64,000 bases of DNA, taken from contig NC_045142.1 of the NCBI RefSeq assembly GCF_008831285.2, forward strand, positions 67,001 through 131,000. Direction: 5' to 3'. Source of the stretch: Nymphaea colorata. Taxonomy: Eukaryota > Streptophyta > Magnoliopsida > Nymphaeales > Nymphaeaceae. The notes beneath the pieces are model-generated. The model did no database searches and had not been told where the DNA came from. It saw only the letters and a program-made list of their open reading frames with translations. The stretch's first letter is position 1; every line of letters begins with the position of its first letter. This document shows positions 1 through 30,500 of this stretch, one piece after another. The position numbers and the translations under genes were made by a program.

Positions 1-457
1 AAAAAAAGAAGAAGAAAAAGAGTCAGTCCATTCTACTTTGATTGAAGTATAATACATACCGTCATATCCTTCAACTTACAGCTGTCACAGGACCACCCAT
101 GGATGTACGTACATTTCCACAGCTTTGCGGTAAACTGATGAACGAGAAATTAAGTATGCAAGACGTGGTGAGATCGTAAGACCACCCTCACCTCTATCTA
201 ATCACGGTTGCCCTGACCTCTATCCAATCACAGCTGGTTGTGTGCAGAGAGGCGTGTTGGTAAATTAAAAAAAAAAGAAAAGAAATGTTTTTTAGTTTTT
301 TATTTTTATTTTTATTTTTGTTCTAAAAAAGTTTTTGGTTGTATGTGCATGGTAACCATATTGGTAAACGAAAATTCCGTGCACAACGCATATAATCTGG
401 TTTGCTCGATAGAATACATACAAAAAATTGAAAGATTTTTCAATCTAAAGAAACCCA

Positions 458-458
<1 letters not shown>

Positions 459-495
<37 letters not shown>

Positions 496-549
496 TAATA
501 ATAATCATCATCATCATCATCATCATAAAAGAGAGAGAGAGAGAGAGAG
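459..549. repeat. Compound microsatellite AAT/ATC/GA
   Basis: Three adjoining simple-sequence tracts lie in intergenic DNA: AAT repeats (about 459-503), ATC repeats (about 503-527) and GA repeats (about 531-549). The AAT tract produces a meaningless poly-Asn reading frame. Confidence 0.9.
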
Positions 550-1798
550 GGGGAGAACACGAATATATGGACAAGCACCGCTAGTCATCACTTACTAATA
601 GGCCCAAATGTTGATAATTAATAAAGCCGGACGATACCATGACACAAAATTCGATGTTGTTCCTTAATTTAGAAGAGCGAAACGATGAAGAAAGCGTATA
701 TGACTCATGGGTGCGCGCTTTAAATATCACATTGCATAGTTCATATTTGCAGGAGGTTAATGCACTTTGCTTCTGCCAGTTCAAAAGTTGTACACAGCAT
801 TAATAGCGTATCTGGTTAACAATATAAATGATCAGTTGATGAACACCCAAATTAAGTGAAACGGCCTGATTTAAATTGATAGCTTAATTTCCTTCATAGA
901 ATATATGTATGTAGCTAGGTTTGCTGATTTTGTCTTAATTTGTAGATGAGGCACTTTACATGCAGTCCATTCTGCTGCCAGTTAAATATTATTACGTCGA
1001 CGCAGGCTCAAAAATTGATTACAACTTATGTTATTGGTTTGCTAGAAAAGCAATTAGGTCAAATACTGTTGGGGCGGGGAGTACCACTTATTTTATTTGC
1101 CCATGTTTAATTATTTGCTGAAAACATCTAACTAATTTATCACCATACTTAATTAAGTCACCACACGTCTTAATAAAGCAGATCGATTGGTCAAGCTTGG
1201 AAGGCGTAGCCGACTATAATACTATATAGCTAGTCGGAGGCATGAAGGAATTACCTCCACTTGTGCAGGCTTGCCCTCCAAATGACTGTCAGCAACAAGA
1301 CCAATGCAATACATTCAACTTAGCTATCCCACCCACTCCCCCGTACGTGGAGCCGCGTTTTGACCTAACTACGTCTTTTCCATAGGATGTACTTTTAGAC
1401 AAGTTAAGAGTGTGCTAGCGTTTGCGATCATGTGGAAGATAGCAAGCTTCTTCAAGGCGGGATTAACCATCGTTTGCGCCTTGGCCTCCTCTACTGCCAT
1501 GGCGATCTTGAGGATGGTGGGATTACTACCTTCCCGGCCGTTGAGAAAAACCTTCTTATCACAACAATCGCTGACGTTAATAGCCGTCGGGAGATGAATG
1601 GGTCATGCCTGACATGCATAACCGTTGGGATTCAAAATCATTAATCTTAAGACACAGTTTTCAACCGTTGAGATACAAACAGGTTTCGATGGCCAATATT
1701 ACTGTTGGAATTACTATTATTTTACCAACCATTGCAACCATTGGAATAGAAATGATTTCTGATCAACTACTAAAACCGTTGGTAAATTTGTGAGTGCA

Positions 1799-1834
<36 letters not shown>

Positions 1835-2099
1835 GTATCAAGACAAAATAACGTTTATTGTATCATATGATAGATAATATACACAATTGTCCGTTTACAT
1901 AATACAATAAATTGTTTATGAAATACAACAAATTGGCCATTGCATAATGCGTAAGCATTACTATACATGTCAATCCCACAGCTCATAGTACTTACTTGCC
2001 ACATTTTGAGTGCCAATTTGCAGCATGTAGTATCCTGGATACCTTTAGCTGGTCATTTGATGTCGACGTGGAAGGAGCCTGCAAAAATGTTCACGTGTT

Positions 2100-2400
2100 A
2101 TAAGTGGGATGCAGACCTGCGGTTCATTTATTTAGGGAAGCGACTTCAGTGTCCAGTTTCACCTTACTACTGATAAAAATGGATCCGCAGCTACAAGCAC
2201 AAGGGCTTCACTATAAGGAATATTGGTCGATTTTGTTAAGTGGGATCCAAGCTCATTTATGTACGAAGACGACTTCAATATCCAGTTTCACCATGCTAAT
2301 AATAAGAACGAATGCAAAACTACACGCACAATTATGTAGGGAACCAAATCTACCCCCCAGTTTCACTGTACTAATAATAAGAATGGATCTACACACCTCC
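2100..2400. repeat. Degenerate tandem repeat with a CAGTTTCACC...CTAATAATAAG core
   Basis: A word of the form CCAGTTTCACC followed by TACTAATAATAAG recurs at about 2154, 2281 and 2352. Variants of TCATTTATGTAGGGAAG precede it. A further isolated copy lies at about 3293-3322. Spacing is irregular and copies differ at many positions, so this is an old decayed array. No coding potential is evident. Confidence 0.6.
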
Positions 2401-5296
2401 CTTTGAAAAGTTTAGTCAAGTATATAAATTTGTAAGAAATCTTAAAACACTTATAAGGATGTTATATTTAAGTGATCTGTTGCCTGGTTTCCCAATCGTT
2501 TTAGGGCTGGAACAATAGTAGAGGTGGGGGGTGCGGGGTGAGATTTGTTCAACCAAGGACCGGAAGCCGGTGTGGGAGTGGATCCAGATATTATAATTGT
2601 AACTGGGTTCCAAAACTATGGATCATTTTTGTGAACCACCTTTATTCCAAGGAATGATAATAAATCCGACTTAGATTACATATCCTGAACTGCTTAAATC
2701 AATTAGATATGAAAAAAGTAATTTTCTCATTCTGACCAAATCAAAAGTATTTGTAGAACGAAAAAATCATTAGCCCTCAAGCGTGGAGGGAATGGGATCT
2801 ATACATAAATTGGTTAATAAGTGAATGGAAAAAAACTTTTATAAATTATATTGCTTAAGCTATAGAGGAATTTGTGGACCAAGAATGAAGAGTGATAAAA
2901 ACTTATAATAGAGACATCCAACTAAAACAGTATAAGATCTATTTGGATTTAAGAAATGCACTCGAATTTACATAAATATCTAATTGGATTTGGATTCAGA
3001 CTTGGATCAGATTTGATTTTTAAATAAATGTCATATATTCAATGTCCATACATTTTGAAAGTCAATTTTTAACATAGCCAGAAGGTGATTTGGATTCAAA
3101 TTTGAATGTGAACTTAAAAATTGAATTCAGATCAGATCTTGATTGTGATTTTGGTTCGGATTCAGATATGATTGAGTTTTCTTCAAATGTATTTGAATTC
3201 AAATTTAAATTTGAATATATGAACATTCGAAAAAGCTGATAAGACTAAGAGTATGTTCTATTTGAATCTGGCCCTTCGACATCTCATTTCACCGTCTAGT
3301 TTCACCGTACTAATAATAAGTAAGTTTGTCTGGCAATATTGTAGATGCGAGAGAAGGAAAGAGAGAAAATAATTTCAATCAAATGGATGAATGTAACGTT
3401 AACTATACTTATAAAAGCCTTAACACTACAGCCTCTAAGAATGTCCTATACTTTAGGAGCAGATGGAGCAACGGTTTCTTTATGTACCTTATAACATTTC
3501 TGTCGTGTGAGTGAACGAAACCAGCAGAAACATGGTCGATTCCAGAGCTGTGGTTTGATTGAGGGTATTCGCTGAGTCTCACTATTTTTAGAAAAGTGAT
3601 GGTTGTTCGGCAACAGATATCATAGTGCTGAAACTTGACTAATTAGAATCTCAACTCACTCACACATTCTCCTCTTGCCATTGCTTATGTTACATCTAAT
3701 ATTAATTTGGGGTCAAGCTAGTTTTAGTTTTAGCGCTCAACCCATGAATTGCGGCGCTTTTAAAATGCTTCCTGTGTGGTGCAAAACCAATTACCGCGGA
3801 AGCCACCACCCTCTCAGGGCACCTCATGGGTGGGTTAAATGTTAAGTTTGCTACTCCCAGAGTCTTGCTTATAAAAGACGGCACTCTTCAACCATTCATT
3901 AGAGGAGAAAAAAGAGGGTCCGTTACTGTGAAATGGTCGTAGGCCCACCAGTCTGCAGTCAATCGATAGATTACGGAAAACATTTCCTTCTTCTCTAACT
4001 TGAAAATGAACAATACAGGTTTCCACATTCAGTTCTACATTTTTAGAAAGAAACTTAAGCCAGCTAGCTAGCTACCTAGCTACTTCGTTTCTCCAAGCAT
4101 GTGCAGCAGTCATGGTGAAACTACAGCTGATTTGACGGAGGGTTGCCACCGAGTGTTGATACTACTGGCTGGGATACCTTCATTTGGGCTGGTGCTCATC
4201 GTGGGCTGATCATCCATTACATCTTCCATAACAGTTTACCGGAGTCAAGTTCACACCCGAACTAGGGTCTTTTACACGCAGATGTTTATGCTCGTTTCAA
4301 TATTGCTTGAATCTGCTTCAAATTTTTATGTCATGGATTTTCTGCTGCCAAAAGACCCTTTAAGAGAGTGATTTGTAAGTTGCAACTCTTAGAGTTGATT
4401 GACAAGAAGAACACTCCGTAAGTGTTTTATGAATCTAATTTACAAATGAGATAGAGTTATATGATGCTCACATAGTGTTTCTACTGCCCAAATGAACTCT
4501 TAAGATAAATTAAAAGTAGTCATATATTAATTGTAAAGAGATTAAGAGTTTAAAAATCCAGGTACCCCATTATTGGTAGTCATGGTTGATAGCCATTTAT
4601 GGCATTGGCATGTGAATCTGATATTACATACGTTGTCGCTAATGGCCAAGTCTAACAAAGCCAACCCTGTCAATGCCCAAACGAACCGTGCAAGAACGTT
4701 TCATTCAATCTTTCTTTTTCTCTATGTGCGGAGTTTACCCATGCATGCACGCTCTGAAAACACAGGAGTGTGTACCCATTGTATTTAAAAACAAGAAAAA
4801 ACTGAAGATATTTGATCCGTGCCATGCCAACAAGCCGTTTCTTCGTAAGGCACTAAGGACAACCCCACCTAACGACCGCCCATTACTTCTTCTCAAAATA
4901 TTATCCACTCGTGGAAATACTACCTAAAAATATTATCCTTTTCAAAATTGTGCTTGCCGTTCGAGTCCTGATCACGGTCTACTTGCATTACGTGCTAGTT
5001 ATGGCAAGAGGGGGCAATTGCCAACATGATTGACGACTTATTTCATCCTCATTTACGACAGATGCATTTCTCGTGAAACAACTCTTCTCCTTTAACATGT
5101 AGTTAGCAGGTCACCGCAACGGCTGGTGAGGGTGGGGACGTAGGTGGGTTAAGCTATGGTCATGCGTGCGATTGCGCGCAGGCCTTGTATCAAAACACAC
5201 ACACTCTCTCTCTTTGGCCGCTGCGAGAGCCTTTCCGCCTGTGGCGCCATCTGACGCGGTGGTTCCGACCCTCTCTGCTCTGCTCTCTCTCTCTCG

Positions 5297-21945
<16,649 letters not shown>

Positions 21946-24571
21946 GTAGCCGGCATTTTGGTGTATTGATCATGGAAATTTTGGGTGTCCGCAATCTTAT
22001 TGATAGTGTTATTTCTTTGCCTTCTTTTTTTCCTACTACCAACTCAAAGGGGTGCATGTTGTCTGGTTTCTGTATTTGTGAGGCCATATCCTTTTTCCGA
22101 AGAAGCAAAAGTATGTATCTTAATTTCTTGTCCAGCTAACCTACCTTGCGAGTGTTGGGCAGTCAACTCTGAAATTCTGCGGGTTTTTCCTTCTCCCCTC
22201 TTGGGCACATATTGAACATTTTATGGAATTCGTTTTAAGGTCAGGGATATTCCTACCGGTAATTTGCTTGAGTTACCCTGGAATCTCATCCTTCTTGGTG
22301 AATGGCATCTACAAGTATGGCTTCTCCTTGGCCTTTTATCTGTAAAATGGAATGTAGGAAGAAGGAAATATAGAGCAACACGTGGTTGTGAAAAGTTTTC
22401 GGAGGTAAGGTAGCTTTACCTTTAGCTTTCTCGTCTTCCTGGGCACCTCTTCGTTTCCAAGGTAGGTGTCCCTTGTGCAAGCCACATCCATTTCTGGAGA
22501 ATTTTCTGCGGAGTGAGGCGTCTCTTCCTTCCCTCGCAAGAAGGAAAAAAGAGAAGCCCGACGGTCCAAGCAAAATCCAAACCCCAATGAGTTAGGTGGC
22601 GTTTCGTGGCCTCGTTTGAGGAAAGCATTATTTTTCGATTTTTTTTTTCAGAAATAATGTGGAACAAGAATTAAAGTTATTTTGGCAAAACTGGGCTACT
22701 TACATTGTCAAAGGGCAAGAAGTCTTTTCCAGTTTCAATAGTAAATGACTAGATAAGTCGATTTTAGAAAGAAACCCCCTTGATACGTTTTCCTTTTTCC
22801 GGAGGGGTTCCGAACTGTTGGAAAAGGAGGACGTGAAAATGTGCACGGAATGGGTTTATCGAAAGAAAGGAGTGGGTTGATGTTTGGAATAAAAAAGTTG
22901 GGTCGCTAATCAATGAAGTGAACATCCAGGCTTGGCATTCTACTTGGGCTGGTGGTTGTTAGCTGACCGATTGCTGGTTTGAGTGGCAGAGTGTCACTTT
23001 CACTTATACTAACATGGTTAAATTAAGCTGACGATTATTGAGCGATCTACCCCCGGCAAAAGGAAGGGGAAAATAAGACCTGATCCTTAACGTGATTTTA
23101 TCATGAATATCTCAATAGGTTTGATTGGATTACTTAGAAGTCATTTTGAACTTCCATATTTCTTGAGATTCAATTTGCGCGCATAATATGAAAATCATAG
23201 GCACTAGCTTAAGTGTGACTATAACTTCAAAAAGGAAGATCATCCATTCTCAGCTTTGATATCCACTATGCATCCTAAAACTCATAAAAATTTAATATTA
23301 AGCACGAACCCAACCAAACCGATCCTTTTTGCCGATAAATCTGCAAATGTATAGAGCACCTTTATGAATTCCTGCTAACAACATCATCAATATGAGAAAG
23401 TTCCAAAGGAAAGGGAGAAGATTATGACCCCAAAACTGGAAGCCACCAGGGTGAGGAGCCAGAAGGGAACAAGTGAAGTAGAGATTTCGAGCACACACTT
23501 CCTTTACTTGATCTGTGGAGAAGAAGAAGACCATGCAAATGAATGGTCAATTGCAGGATACTAAGGAGGTGTTCAGATGACACTCTCATGCATCTAACCC
23601 AGTTGTGTAAAAAATTGGTTTGACAAAATTTTTTAATGAGTTTTAAACATTTGATTTATTTGTTTAGGTGACAAGTTAAAAAAACCTCGTTTTTTATGAA
23701 TAACATGAGGGGGGGGTTCATGTTTTTTTCATTTTTTTTACCCAAGTAGGTTTTGCCAAAACTGGGTTTTCCTTAAACTTAATTTTGATGTCACTCGAAC
23801 ACTTCAAAAACTTGGTTTTGGGGTGTCAATTAAACGTCCCATAAAGGTTTTTGCTTTTGTTTTCTAATTTTTTATTTTTAACTATTTTTCCTTTGAGAGG
23901 AGCAATTTTGCAAATTGCACCTCTAATTTCGCATTTTGTATTTGGAAATAGTGTTTTGAAAATTTTAAGAAAAAGGTAGGAGGGGAGGGTGTGAAAGGTG
24001 CTCTCCATGTGCATGACAAACATATATACACCTCTTAGTATAAGTTGAGCGGTCCTGTGTTGTTAATCACCCAATTAGTAGATTAGAATGGCTGCTTTTT
24101 AGATTTTTTCTTTACATTTTAAAGCCAAAGAAATGATCACGCGTTCGCGTGTTAGGCCCTTTGGCAGTGCTCGGCCCGAAGGCGCAACCAGGTCCGGCGT
24201 CACAGTATAATACGTAAATACAAGTTAAATATCCAGTCTGTGGCATCGAAAGCGGCTAGCCAGTAGCCAGAGCGCTCCTGCTTCATCCTCCCCAAGTCAT
24301 CCACCAGCGTAGCCATCTCATTTCCCACGCTGCCCCAGCCGAAAAATGGCTTCCTTGTCATGTATGGTTCAACTTCTGGCAGCCCCAAGATCTTGCCGTG
24401 CTGTGTCGTGTCGTGTCATTGTCAGTGCGCTCTCCTAGCCATCCACCCGACCCGACCGATCGTCGCTCGCCCTCCCGCCTATTTTGCTCGCATTCCCCTG
24501 CGCAGCTGTCCTCGACGACCTTGTGTAAGGTAGCAGGCAGTAGCAGGAAGAGAGTGAGAGAGAGAGAGAGT
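21946..24571. other. RUS1-NUP88 spacer
   Basis: Contains the 3' flank of RUS1 and the promoter/leader of NUP88. Apart from a MITE-like segment at about 23566-23839, I see no element or gene. A GA tract directly precedes the NUP88 start. A 62-codon minus-strand frame at 24200-24388 has no recognisable family. Confidence 0.5.
23566..23839. mobile_element. Possible MITE-like insertion
   Basis: The left end GGAGGTGTTCAGATGACACT is imperfectly repeated in inverse orientation at the right, both near 23784-23806 (GATGTCACTCGAACACTTC) and again at 23820-23839. The interior is AT-rich and non-coding. I found no clean target-site duplication, so the borders and class are uncertain. Confidence 0.35.
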
Positions 24572-27500
24572 ATGGAACGAAGAAATCCCCCTCAAGTATC
24601 GGCTGGACTGCACATCAGCCTGAGGGACGAAGACGACTTAGAAGAGGAAGAAGAAGAAGAAGAAGAGTACGACAACAACGAGAGCGAACTAGTGGTCGTG
24701 GACGACGAGTGGGTGCCGCTGCAAAGCCACCCTGCCTTTTCCCGTAGATGGCGATCTACTTTCACTTCCCCTCATTCCCCCTTTCGACAGCTTCCTCTGA
24801 ACTACATGGCATGGGATTCAAACTCTCAGCATCTCTACGTTTGGGATCCCAAAAAACGCCATCTCTTCTGTCTGACGCTTAGGTTCAGCGGCCATTCCAT
24901 TGAAGCTGCTTCCAAGTCGAAGGTTTTGGTTCTTCTTCTTGCTCTCCTTGTGTACAGTACGATCTCTCCCTCTTTTCCTAATAAGTTAGTCCTTTTTGAA
25001 TTTAGGTTTTCGGCCGTTTCTGTTGTCACTATACTGCAAACCGAAGAAAGTTTGTGTAGGAATTTCTTGCTGTACTTTTCGAACATGATTCTAGGGTTTC
25101 TTCCATCCCTCTGAATATATGCACGACGTCAACTGCGGCCTTCTTATCGCTTGAAACAATCCTTTTGCTCCCAATGATCACTTATCGACAGAATCTGTAA
25201 CAATAGCCCTGAATTGGGTATTGATGATTACTCTCATTAGGTAACCGATCTTTCCATTTGGTGTGTTGGTGTTTGTAGCTCCTATGGATTGCACCAGGCT
25301 TGTGCAACCAAATGAAACCGCATTTTTGTTGTTTTCGCTCGTGATAAATTCTCCTATTGATACACCACGAGTATACCTACCTCTTCAGTATAGTGATATT
25401 CATTGAGAAGGACTATAGGAGTGCGTGCTTGCATGGAGAGGGCGGAAGAAAGGCCATACTCCACCTTCTGAGCAAGTAGGGATTATTTGCGACGAAGAAG
25501 GTAACGCCACCAATTGGCAGCTTATGGGTTCATCATAGGTGGTTATAGTTGAAAACATCCAAAAGATTGATGGTCCATTTTGATAAGTCGTTGTGCTTAA
25601 ATATTGTCTAGTTATAGCTATCTCCAAGTGAAGATACCGTAGAATACGGTTCTTTGGATCGATAGAATGGGTTATAAATTGTTGCAAACACTGCACATGC
25701 GTTGGGTTGATAAAGGTTCTCTTTGTAGTTAATGCTTGTTTTGGGATAAAATCATATTTATGTAACGGGTCTTCTTCCATGTCTTGTAAGTGCTAGTAGT
25801 TAAATAGAGCATTAAGCTAGCATATCTTCATCAGACAAGTAACTGCACAACATCATAACCATGCAAGAATCATGTGCTACTAGTATTCTCATGTTTCTCC
25901 CTGCTAGCCGTTATTTAGTTAATGGGTTTTCTTTTATAGTACATTTGATTCTCCTAAGCTCTTCATAAATGGAGATAGATCGGATGTCAATGATATCTTG
26001 TTTAAGAAAAATTTCTGGAGAGCAAAACTAAATGAATTCTTGCGACTGTGCTAACTGCTAAGGACAAAAATCAATATAACATTTTTTTTTTGAATGGCTG
26101 CTGCCTCCTAGATGAATTGTGACCTTGACCTCTTTCACAATCATTTGGGGTAGAAGGATCCAGTAATTTTGGTTAAAAAAATATTTATGTACATAGTGGC
26201 CTGTTCCTTACTTGGTTAATGTCTAAGTATCCCCAATGTCATGTGCATAGTGAAAATAATTTAAAATTAACAAAAAATCCAATAAAACTAACATGCCAAA
26301 TGTGGATGTCCCAGTGAAATTATTAAATTTATCAAATATTAACCATGTCACCTGTTTGCACATGCTCTTGATTACATGTCCTTTGTCACTGTCCTTGTTC
26401 ATTGGAATGTATCTCCATATCTTAATGGTAGCTATATGTGCTGATTTTGAATGTCCAGATTTTACATGCAAGCATTGATTTGGGCTCCATGGTTCGCTAT
26501 ATTTCCCTCAATAGAACTGGGGACTTGTTGCTTCTAGCTGGTTCTCAAAAGCTTTTTGTTATGTATCTACATGAACGAAGTTCTATTGAAGATGGTTCAC
26601 TTGTTTGCAGGTATGTTTAAAATACTTTAGTTACTTCTTATCTTGCATCAGATTGCACATACTTTAGTTACTTTGATAAAAGGTAGTCAAGTTTTCTTGG
26701 TCCAGTGGTACCTTGATCACAAATATGGTCCTAACTACTCAAAATAGCTCTTTACTTTACTTTTAAGGATTTATACTTTTGCAGAACTGGTTGGAGAAGT
26801 ACTTCATAGCTGATCACGTCTTAGAACTAGCAGCCATACTTTTCATTAGGAATGATCCGCAAAAATTTGTTGTGCTGTCTTCTAGAAAAGAGCAATATCT
26901 TTGATAACTTTAGTTATTTGTTGATATTTTTCTGAGTTTCATCCTAGATAGTAAAATTCAAAATATCCAAACAGTAAAACAAAATTCTGATGTTAAATTG
27001 CTTTTAAATTTTATACAGGACAATCACTGTTGGTGGTTCTCGAATATTTGTCCATGGCAACAGCTTTACTCAAATACTGCAAGCGTCCTGGCATCCGTGT
27101 AGCGATACACATTTGGGAGTACTTTCTTCAGACTCTCTTTTTAGGTACTCTTTACTGGTAGTGTATGTGATCTAAATCTGACTTTCATCACTGTCTGTTT
27201 CATTTTTGTTCTTTCCAGCTAATTTCAATATTATGCTTCTTTTTATTTTTTTAAGGCTGGAAAATATACCTTATTGCTTCATCAATATATGGCTTATGCA
27301 TGGCATATTGAAGTGATGGAAAGCTGTTAATATATAACTTTTATCTAGTTAGGCTCTTTGTGCTGTAGTCATGGTGTTTTGCTAAGGGAGCCATGGTTCT
27401 TGTTTAATGGATATTAGTTTGACTAGAAAGATGGCAGTACAGTGGTGAATACTGAGTGCATTCAGTTTTGAATTTGCGGATATTTCTCAAGAGGAAAATG

Positions 27501-30500
27501 TCTTGTTAATGTAGATTATGAGAATGAAAATAGTTGGGAGGTTTTCCATTGGATTTGGTTAGTATTATGGTTGCATAACTGTAAAAGGTGGTTGCAACCT
27601 TTGGGTACAATAGCTTACGATTTCTGGGCGTATTTGTATGCTTTCTCTTTTTTTAATAATTCAATAGAAATCTATATTAGTATGGTACAACAAACTCCAT
27701 GTGCTAATAATATGGCTTATGGCCCTCATTTTCTGCTATTTATGTGTTAAAACTTAGAATTGTCACGAAGTAATTGTATCTGTGTAATTGGAAATGTGTC
27801 CCAATCTAGTTCTTAGTTGTAAATGGAGACGGGAAAATACGCTAGAGAAACAAGTCCGTTCTCGATCATAATATGAATTCCATGATGATGGTGTCTCTGA
27901 TTTAACTTTCAAGTGCTTATGCAAAAAATAACAACCTAAGCTTCCTGTTTTAGTCCATTTTTTAACCATATAATGCTTCAGATAACTGCTTGAAACCTAT
28001 GTATGCTACTTTAGGGATGAAATCATAATGTAAGAGTGGCTCTCTGCAGTAGTGGTTATAAACTTATAACCTATTTGCTCTTGCGTACAGGAAAAGAATG
28101 GCAGAACAATTTGATGGCCTAATCAAGTGGCCAAACTGAAGCACATAAACTCCAGTAATGATTCTCTTTTTGTTCCATACTGCTTAAAATGAAACACCAC
28201 AAGATGCAATGGTGTTCCATCTTTTTGCCAAGGCTGATTTACAGGAAGTAGGCTGTAAAAATCACTAGACATGCAGTTTCTTTTGCCACTCAGGTTTCAT
28301 CTTAGAAGTAATTCTTCAATGGAAGGCCATATAACTACCATGGTATTATGGTGGCTTTAAAGTGCAGGCAACTAGATAAAATCTTTTACGCTTCACAGCC
28401 CTAAATTGCAAGCCAGAATGGCTTCTTCTGAGTTATAGAAAAATGGGTGCTTTTTATGCCTGTAACCAAGCACATTCTGCATTTGAAGTTGCTTCGAGGA
28501 AAGATGTTTAGTCACTAGAAAACATGATGTTATAGGTATTGTAATAACTCGACCCACTTCTTGGCTTGGGCCTCTGGTTCGGCGGATTCCAACCTGCTTC
28601 TTAGCAGTTTCGGTTCCAACCCCAAAAAGGATAGGAATCAGGACAACCATTTATTTAATAACATCATTGAAGATCCCTCACAATCTTCAATACGGGACTA
28701 AATTTTTGGGGTGGTACAATCTACCTCCTTTAAGGCACACGCGTCCGCGCGTGTGGAACCTTAGGTCCGAGTGTTGAACCAACTCTGATACCATTGTAAC
28801 AACCCGACCCACTTTTAGGCTCGAGCCTTGGTTTAGAGGATCCCAACCCGCCCCCTAGTAGTTTCGGCTCCAATCCCAAAAAGGCTAGGAACCAAGACAA
28901 CCATCTATTTAATACCTCCCTTTATAAGCTCTTGAAGATCCATCACAATCTTCAATACGGGACTAAATGTTTTGGGTATTACAATCCGCCCCCCTTAAAG
29001 CACACGCGTCTGCGCGTGTGAGACCCTAGGTTCGAGTGTTGAACCGGCTCTGATACCACTGTAACAACCCGATCCACTTTTACGTTCGAGCCTTGGTTTG
29101 GAAGATCCCAACCCGCCCCAAGCAGTTTCGGCTCCAACCTCAAGAAGGCTAGGAACCACGACAACCATCTATTTAATAACCCCCTTTATAAGGCCTTGAA
29201 GATCCCTCAGAATCTTCAATACGAGACTAAATTTTTTGGGTGTTACAGGTATTGTAGTACTTGTGCAAGAATCTTGAATCTTTATTTTTGCTCCTATATG
29301 GACAATGCAGTTAGTTCTGAAACCCATCAAGGAGCTCTTATTTCTGCCAAACAGCAATTAGTTCAAAGATGTTCTGTTGGGACTTCATCTAAAATCTGCA
29401 AATCAAAGACAAATTGCAAAATCATGCCTGTCACAAGTGTGTCTAGAATTAGCATGAAGCAGATGCAGCAGCAGTTTTCTTGAGGGCAAGAAATCCTATG
29501 TAACATTGAAGGTCAAACTAGTGCCATAATAATTTTGTTCAAAAAATCAGATAGGAATTGACTAATACGATAACCAATTAAGCATTCTTACGGTGATTTT
29601 TATGTTTTGTGCATGAGGCAATTTATCAACAGAGCACCTTTTCTCTGGCGAGTGGTAACATGTGGGCTGGAAATAGGTTTGCCCAACAAGATAATCATCT
29701 GGCACTTTTGTACAGCAGCTGATGCTTGAAAGTTCTTGCTTATGGATGATAACATGATAACAGGAATTTGATGGTCGATAATTTGTGGAAAAGGTGAAAC
29801 TGAGTTTTTTTTTTTGGTTTTGCCAACCATGTTTCCTTTTCTCTCCTCTATTCTTAATTTCTTATATTTTGCTTGTATTGGCTTAGTGAACTGTATCCAT
29901 TTAATGTTTATGCCTCATGCTCTTCACTTCTCTTGATAGGCTTTTTGATTTATCTACTGATTTGGAGCAGCCAGAGCAAGAGTTTTATTTACAAGCAATG
30001 CAGTGTAGCAAGAATGCCTTACTGATATGCCTGGTTGCCTTCTCTTTTGGTGGTGAACATCTATGGGATAGATTTGCGGTGAGTGGTCCAATAGTTGATC
30101 CTTTTAATGATGCCAATAATGTTTATACTGTACATGTATCTTTTGCGAGCTCCTTTCTTAGAAAGAGGCATAACGGTGCTCTTATTTCTTTTATATTGCC
30201 TTTTACTGATAGTCACATGGGTGCAGGTGGGAGTTTTGATATACATGGTTATAGTTATAGGTGTCATTGTAGATAAATAGTCAATTCAGTCATAAAGTTT
30301 ATGACTGATTTGCTAACTAAGGTACACAAGGAGCAATGTCACAGATATCGCGATATGTTTGAAAATATTGTGATATTAACGTCAAAAATGATAAAAAGAA
30401 AAAAGGGAAAAAATTGCATTATTCTGAAAAAATCAGGAAAAAAATATTTATCGCTATATTATCACGAATGTTTTCGTGATTTTTTAATTTTATAATGTTG

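Larger units (their letters stand above)
1..5296. other. Intergenic region upstream of RUS1
   Basis: I see no supportable gene here. Open frames are short, lack family motifs and overlap low-complexity sequence. The stretch holds AAT, ATC and GA microsatellites near 460-550, CT/TA runs near 1801-1834, a degenerate tandem repeat at about 2100-2400 and an AT-rich stretch near 2930-3240 with repeated GGATTCAGAT-like words. The last 180 bases before 5297 are CT-rich, as expected of a plant promoter/5' leader, but I could not place a TATA box with confidence. Confidence 0.6.
28540..29247 (-). mobile_element. TRIM retrotransposon with three LTRs (LTR-internal-LTR-internal-LTR)
   Basis: Three ~180-190 bp repeats starting TG and ending CA are separated by two ~76-bp internal spacers. 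Read on the minus strand, each spacer opens with TGGTATCAGAG, the initiator tRNA-Met primer site. The spacers close with a purine run (AAGGGGGGCGGAT beside the middle LTR, a weaker AAGGAGGTAGAT beside the left one). There is no coding capacity. The whole unit is flanked by a perfect 5-bp target duplication GGTAT (28535-28539 and 29248-29252). These are the hallmarks of a terminal-repeat retrotransposon in miniature, here in a tandem two-unit form sharing the middle LTR. It lies in NUP88 intron 3. Confidence 0.9.

Noticed and set aside
1412-1644. Overlapping 60-70 codon frames, and a 70-codon open minus-strand frame in the same place
   Set aside because: No recognisable motif, no splice context and no partner exons. 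Possibly a decayed repeat; not supportable as a gene.
22286-22667. Three overlapping minus-strand frames of 80-95 codons
   Set aside because: Mutually overlapping in different frames, with no motif and no splice partners; most likely chance frames in spacer DNA.
24200-24388. 62-codon minus-strand frame upstream of NUP88
   Set aside because: Its composition looks protein-like, but I recognise no family and it lies in the probable NUP88 promoter. No supporting exon was found on either side.
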